Assembly: GCF_039533685.1 (NCBI RefSeq)
Contig: NZ_BAAATZ010000032.1
Span: 62,001 to 126,000, forward strand
From: Actinocorallia aurantiaca
GTDB taxonomy: Bacteria; Actinomycetota; Actinomycetes; Streptosporangiales; Streptosporangiaceae
DNA: 64,000 nucleotides
Reading direction: 5' to 3'
Shown piece after piece: positions 61,571 through 64,000 of the stretch. The notes beneath the pieces were generated by a model. The model was given only the letters and a program-made list of their open reading frames with translations. It searched no databases and was not told the origin of the DNA. How positions within the stretch are numbered: the stretch's first letter is position 1; every line of letters starts with the position of its first letter. The position numbers were made by a program, and so were the translations under genes.

Positions 61571-62032
61571 TCAGTCCAGGCAGAACTCGTTGCCCTCGGG
61601 GTCGGCCATCACGATGAAGCCGGCGCTCATCGGGGGCTTGGGCTCGTCGCGGCGTATCCGCGTCGCTCCCAGCGCGACGAGCCGGGCGCACTCGGCCTCC
61701 AGTGCCGCCATCCGCTCCTCCCCCTGCAGTCCGGGGGCCGCGCGGACGTCGAGGTGGACGCGGTTCTTGGCGACCTTGTCCTCCGGCACCTGCTGGAAGA
61801 ACAGGCGGGGCCCCTGCCCGTCCGGGTCCTCGATGGCCGATCTCGTGTTGCGCTGCTCCTCCGGTACGCCGATCCGGGCGAGGAAGCCGTCCCACGCGGC
61901 CAGCGGGTCTGCGCCCTCCGGCAGGTCGACGCCGGGCGGGCCGGGGTGGACGTAGCCCAGGACGTCGCGCCAGAAGGAGGACAGCGCCCGCGGGTCGTGG
62001 GCGTCGAAGGTGACCTGGATGTGGCGGCTCAT
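61571..62032 (-). CDS. VOC-family (glyoxalase-like) protein
   Basis: 153 residues with two beta-alpha-beta-beta-beta halves. The N-terminus is HIQVTFDAHDPRALSSFW and the end is GFIVMADPEGNEFCLD, where metal ligands His and Glu are kept. The role could be antibiotic binding or detoxification, not resolved. It overlaps the DinB gene by ATGA. Confidence 0.9.
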   Translation of the reverse strand: MSRHIQVTFDAHDPRALSSFWRDVLGYVHPGPPGVDLPEGADPLAAWDGFLARIGVPEEQRNTRSAIEDPDGQGPRLFFQQVPEDKVAKNRVHLDVRAAPGLQGEERMAALEAECARLVALGATRIRRDEPKPPMSAGFIVMADPEGNEFCLD

Positions 62033-62604
62033 GGGGTTGCTCCGTTCGTGTGCAGGTAGAGGTCGCGCAGCAGGCAGACCTCGGACAGGTGGTGGATCAG
62101 CTCGCGGTGGATGTGCAGCACCAGATCGGCCATGGGCAGCTCGGGGAAAGGCTCCTTCTCGCCGACCGGGACCCGGAGCCCGGCCGCGCCGAGGCCGCGC
62201 ACCCCGGCCAGCCAGACGTCGAGCTGGACCTCGAGCTGGTCGAGCGCGGTGGCCGCGCCGCCGGCGTACTCCCAGGTCTCGTACGACGCCGCCGGCGCAC
62301 CGAAGTGCGCCGCGTTGCGCGTGGCGAGCACGCCGACGATGACGTGGCCGAGTCGCCAGGCGATCGTGGTGAAAGGCGTAGGGACCGGCTCCGGGAAGGC
62401 GTAGTCGATCGTGAAGTCACCGGAACCGGGCTGCACGGGCATCGTCGAGTCGCCACGCCGCCGTACGCTCCAGGCGTCCGGCACCGGCGACCAGAAGTAC
62501 TCGTCGTCGGTGAGGCCGTCGAGCCGGGCTCGCAGCTGGTGGTTCCAGTGGAATTCCCACTGCTCACGCAGTGTCCGGTTCCAGTCGAGGTCGTCTGCGT
62601 CCAT
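62029..62604 (-). CDS. DinB/DUF664-family protein
   Basis: 191 residues of the DinB-like four-helix fold. Metal-site histidines are in HWNHQL, WRLGHVIVG and HREIL-like HRELIHH. Members include mycothiol-dependent S-transferases and bacillithiol transferases. It shares an operon with the VOC gene and is divergent from the WYL regulator, which likely controls both. Stress or xenobiotic detoxification is inferred. Confidence 0.85.
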   Translation of the reverse strand: MDADDLDWNRTLREQWEFHWNHQLRARLDGLTDDEYFWSPVPDAWSVRRRGDSTMPVQPGSGDFTIDYAFPEPVPTPFTTIAWRLGHVIVGVLATRNAAHFGAPAASYETWEYAGGAATALDQLEVQLDVWLAGVRGLGAAGLRVPVGEKEPFPELPMADLVLHIHRELIHHLSEVCLLRDLYLHTNGATP

Positions 62605-62666
62605 GGATCCACTCTGACACCCATGGCGGACGGGATCGGTCCGCTATCTCTGACAGGGTGGGCGAT

Positions 62667-63665
62667 ATGGGCGCGACAGGCGGGGATGAGCGGAGTACGA
62701 CGGAGCGGGTGCTCACCCTGCTCGGGCTGCTGCAGCAGCGGCAGGTCTGGACCGGCCCCGAGCTGGCCGACCGGCTCGGGGTCACGCCGCGCACGGTACG
62801 GCGGGATGTCGAGCGGCTGCGCTCGCTCGGCTATCCGGTGCACGCCGGTCAGGGCGTCGGCGGCGGCTACCGGCTCGGGGCCGGGCAGGACCTGCCGCCG
62901 CTGCTTCTGGACGACGAGGAGGCGATCGCCACCGTGGCCTCACTGCTCGCCGGCGCGGGCGGCGGCGTCGCCGGAGCCGGTGACGCCGCGCTCCGGGCGC
63001 TGACCAAGCTCGACCGGGTGCTGCCCACCCGGCTGCGGCACGAGGTGCACGCGCTCTCCGGCTCGGTGGAGTCCTTCGGCGGAGGCCGCACGCCGGTCGA
63101 CCCCCAGGTGCTCATGACGTTGGCCAGAGCCTGCCGCGACGAGGTCGAGGCCGGTTTCGACTATCCGTCCGGGGGCGAGGTGCGGGAGCGGCGGGTCGAG
63201 CCCTACCGCCTGGTCGCCTCCGACCGGCGCTGGTACCTCCTCGCCTACGATCTCGACCGCGACGGCTGGCGCAACTTCCGCGTCGACCGGATGACCGGTG
63301 TGTCCGCGCGGACCTGGCGCTTCCGCCCGCGCGCGGCGCCCGACGCGGCGACGTACGTGCAGGAGAACGTGGCGAGCCGGGTCTACCCGCACCAGGCGCG
63401 CTTCCTCGTGCACGCCTCGGCGGCGCGGGTGCGCGCGCAGATTCCGGCGTCGGCGGCCGTCGTACGAGAGCGGGGAGACGAGCTCTGCGAGGTGCTCAGC
63501 GGCGCCGAGAGACTCGACTCCGTGCTCATGCACGTGCTCCTGCTGGGGCACGACTTCGAGGTGCTCGACCCTCCCGAGCTGCGAAGGCGCTGCCGCGTGC
63601 TGGCCGAGAGACTGCTGTCGGCCGGTGCGGCGGCCTCACCGGCGCCGGCCGCGGAGGATCCCTGA
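62667..63665 (+). CDS. WYL-domain transcriptional regulator
   Basis: 332 residues from ATG 62667 (GGGTGG upstream; GTG 62658 is an alternative). An N-terminal DeoR-type HTH (LADRLGVTPRTVRRDVERL) and a WYL domain with RRVEPYRLVASDRRWYLLAYD near 200 are seen, then a WCX-like C-terminus. YafY-like regulators often control an adjacent DinB or glyoxalase gene and respond to DNA or small ligands. The 127 bp after it (63666-63792) hold no gene I can support. Confidence 0.9.
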   Translation: MGATGGDERSTTERVLTLLGLLQQRQVWTGPELADRLGVTPRTVRRDVERLRSLGYPVHAGQGVGGGYRLGAGQDLPPLLLDDEEAIATVASLLAGAGGGVAGAGDAALRALTKLDRVLPTRLRHEVHALSGSVESFGGGRTPVDPQVLMTLARACRDEVEAGFDYPSGGEVRERRVEPYRLVASDRRWYLLAYDLDRDGWRNFRVDRMTGVSARTWRFRPRAAPDAATYVQENVASRVYPHQARFLVHASAARVRAQIPASAAVVRERGDELCEVLSGAERLDSVLMHVLLLGHDFEVLDPPELRRRCRVLAERLLSAGAAASPAPAAEDP

Positions 63666-63792
63666 GCCGCGAACCCCTCCGCCACCTCTACGCCGAGCAC
63701 GCCGACCCGAGCCGCGGACCAGGTCACACCGTCCACGCCCTCATCGCCGCGGACATCGGTGCCGTCCGCATGGCGGCCTTTAAGGATGGACG

Positions 63793-64000
63793 TCAGACGG
63801 TTCGGGAGGCGGAGAGGCGGGATGCCATGGCGGGGATTCCCCAGGCCTTCTCCTGGGCGCGGGAGGCTTCGTGCAGCTTGTTGACGAGTTGGTACGGGTC
63901 CTTGACGAGGTCGTAGTACTCGCGGAAGAGGACTTTTCCGCTGCCGACGGGTTTTCCGGACGCGTCGGTACGGAGGTCGTAGTACTCGGTGTACTGCTCG
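63793..64000 (-). CDS. Sulfatase C-terminus (partial at right edge)
   Basis: Open frame from the right edge to TGA at 63793-63795, giving 68 visible residues. It contains YTEYYDLRTDASG and REYYDLVKDPYQLVNKLH. The pattern EYYDL and DPYQLVN is typical of the C-terminal domain of secreted arylsulfatases. The catalytic part is outside the window, so the assignment is by pattern only. Confidence 0.65.
   Translation of the reverse strand, partial: EQYTEYYDLRTDASGKPVGSGKVLFREYYDLVKDPYQLVNKLHEASRAQEKAWGIPAMASRLSASRTV

Noticed and set aside
63666..63792. Continuation of coding after the WYL regulator
   Set aside because: A frame with REPLRHLYAEHAD can be read but has no ribosome site or family match and stays short.

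Overview
This window is high-GC actinomycete DNA, probably from an order such as Streptosporangiales or Streptomycetales. The evidence is the codon use, GTG and TTG starts, a SARP/AfsR-type regulator, very large NRPS genes and ATGA-type gene overlaps. Two runs of N (14980-14985 and 24517-24536) show that it is a draft assembly. The first gap breaks the reading frame of one NRPS gene.

Left part (1-31 kb) is a nonribosomal peptide cluster read right to left. Its order is an HTH/NB-ARC regulator, a KAS III, a free acyl carrier protein, NRPS-D (starter C-A-T-C-A-T), a type II thioesterase, a SyrP-like Fe(II)/2-oxoglutarate hydroxylase, NRPS-C (A-T), NRPS-B (C-T-C-degenerate A-T) and NRPS-A (A-C-T-C-A-T-C-A-T, running off the left edge). 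KAS III, the ACP and the starter C domain suggest that an acyl chain caps the peptide. The thioesterase edits misloaded carriers and the oxygenase probably beta-hydroxylates an amino acid. Domain order is unusual: two C-T units lack an A domain, one A domain in B has lost its catalytic motifs, and A begins with an A domain fused directly to a C domain. At the cluster's right border sit a SARP (AfsR-like) regulator, a SnoaL-like protein and a tiny 23-codon gene with its own promoter and terminator. GATAR motifs repeated every 11 bp lie before the tiny gene, the SnoaL-like gene and NRPS-A, and look like SARP boxes.

Middle part (31-45 kb) is potassium and ion homeostasis. It holds a kdp operon (a small membrane peptide, kdpF, A, B, C, D, E) on the minus strand and a second kdpDE pair on the plus strand, the two pairs meeting tail to tail. 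A conserved-looking unknown protein and a CPA1 Na+/H+ antiporter follow.

Right part (45-64 kb) starts with a cis-prenyltransferase and an MpaB-like (DUF2236) protein with EF-hands, separated by an IscB element with a hairpin-rich candidate omega-RNA region. Next come a two-component system with an ABC exporter, a TetR-MFS-sulfatase operon divergent from a GH1 beta-glucosidase, a membrane-anchored esterase, a second two-component system, a DinB-VOC pair divergent from a WYL regulator, and the C-terminus of another probable sulfatase at the right edge.
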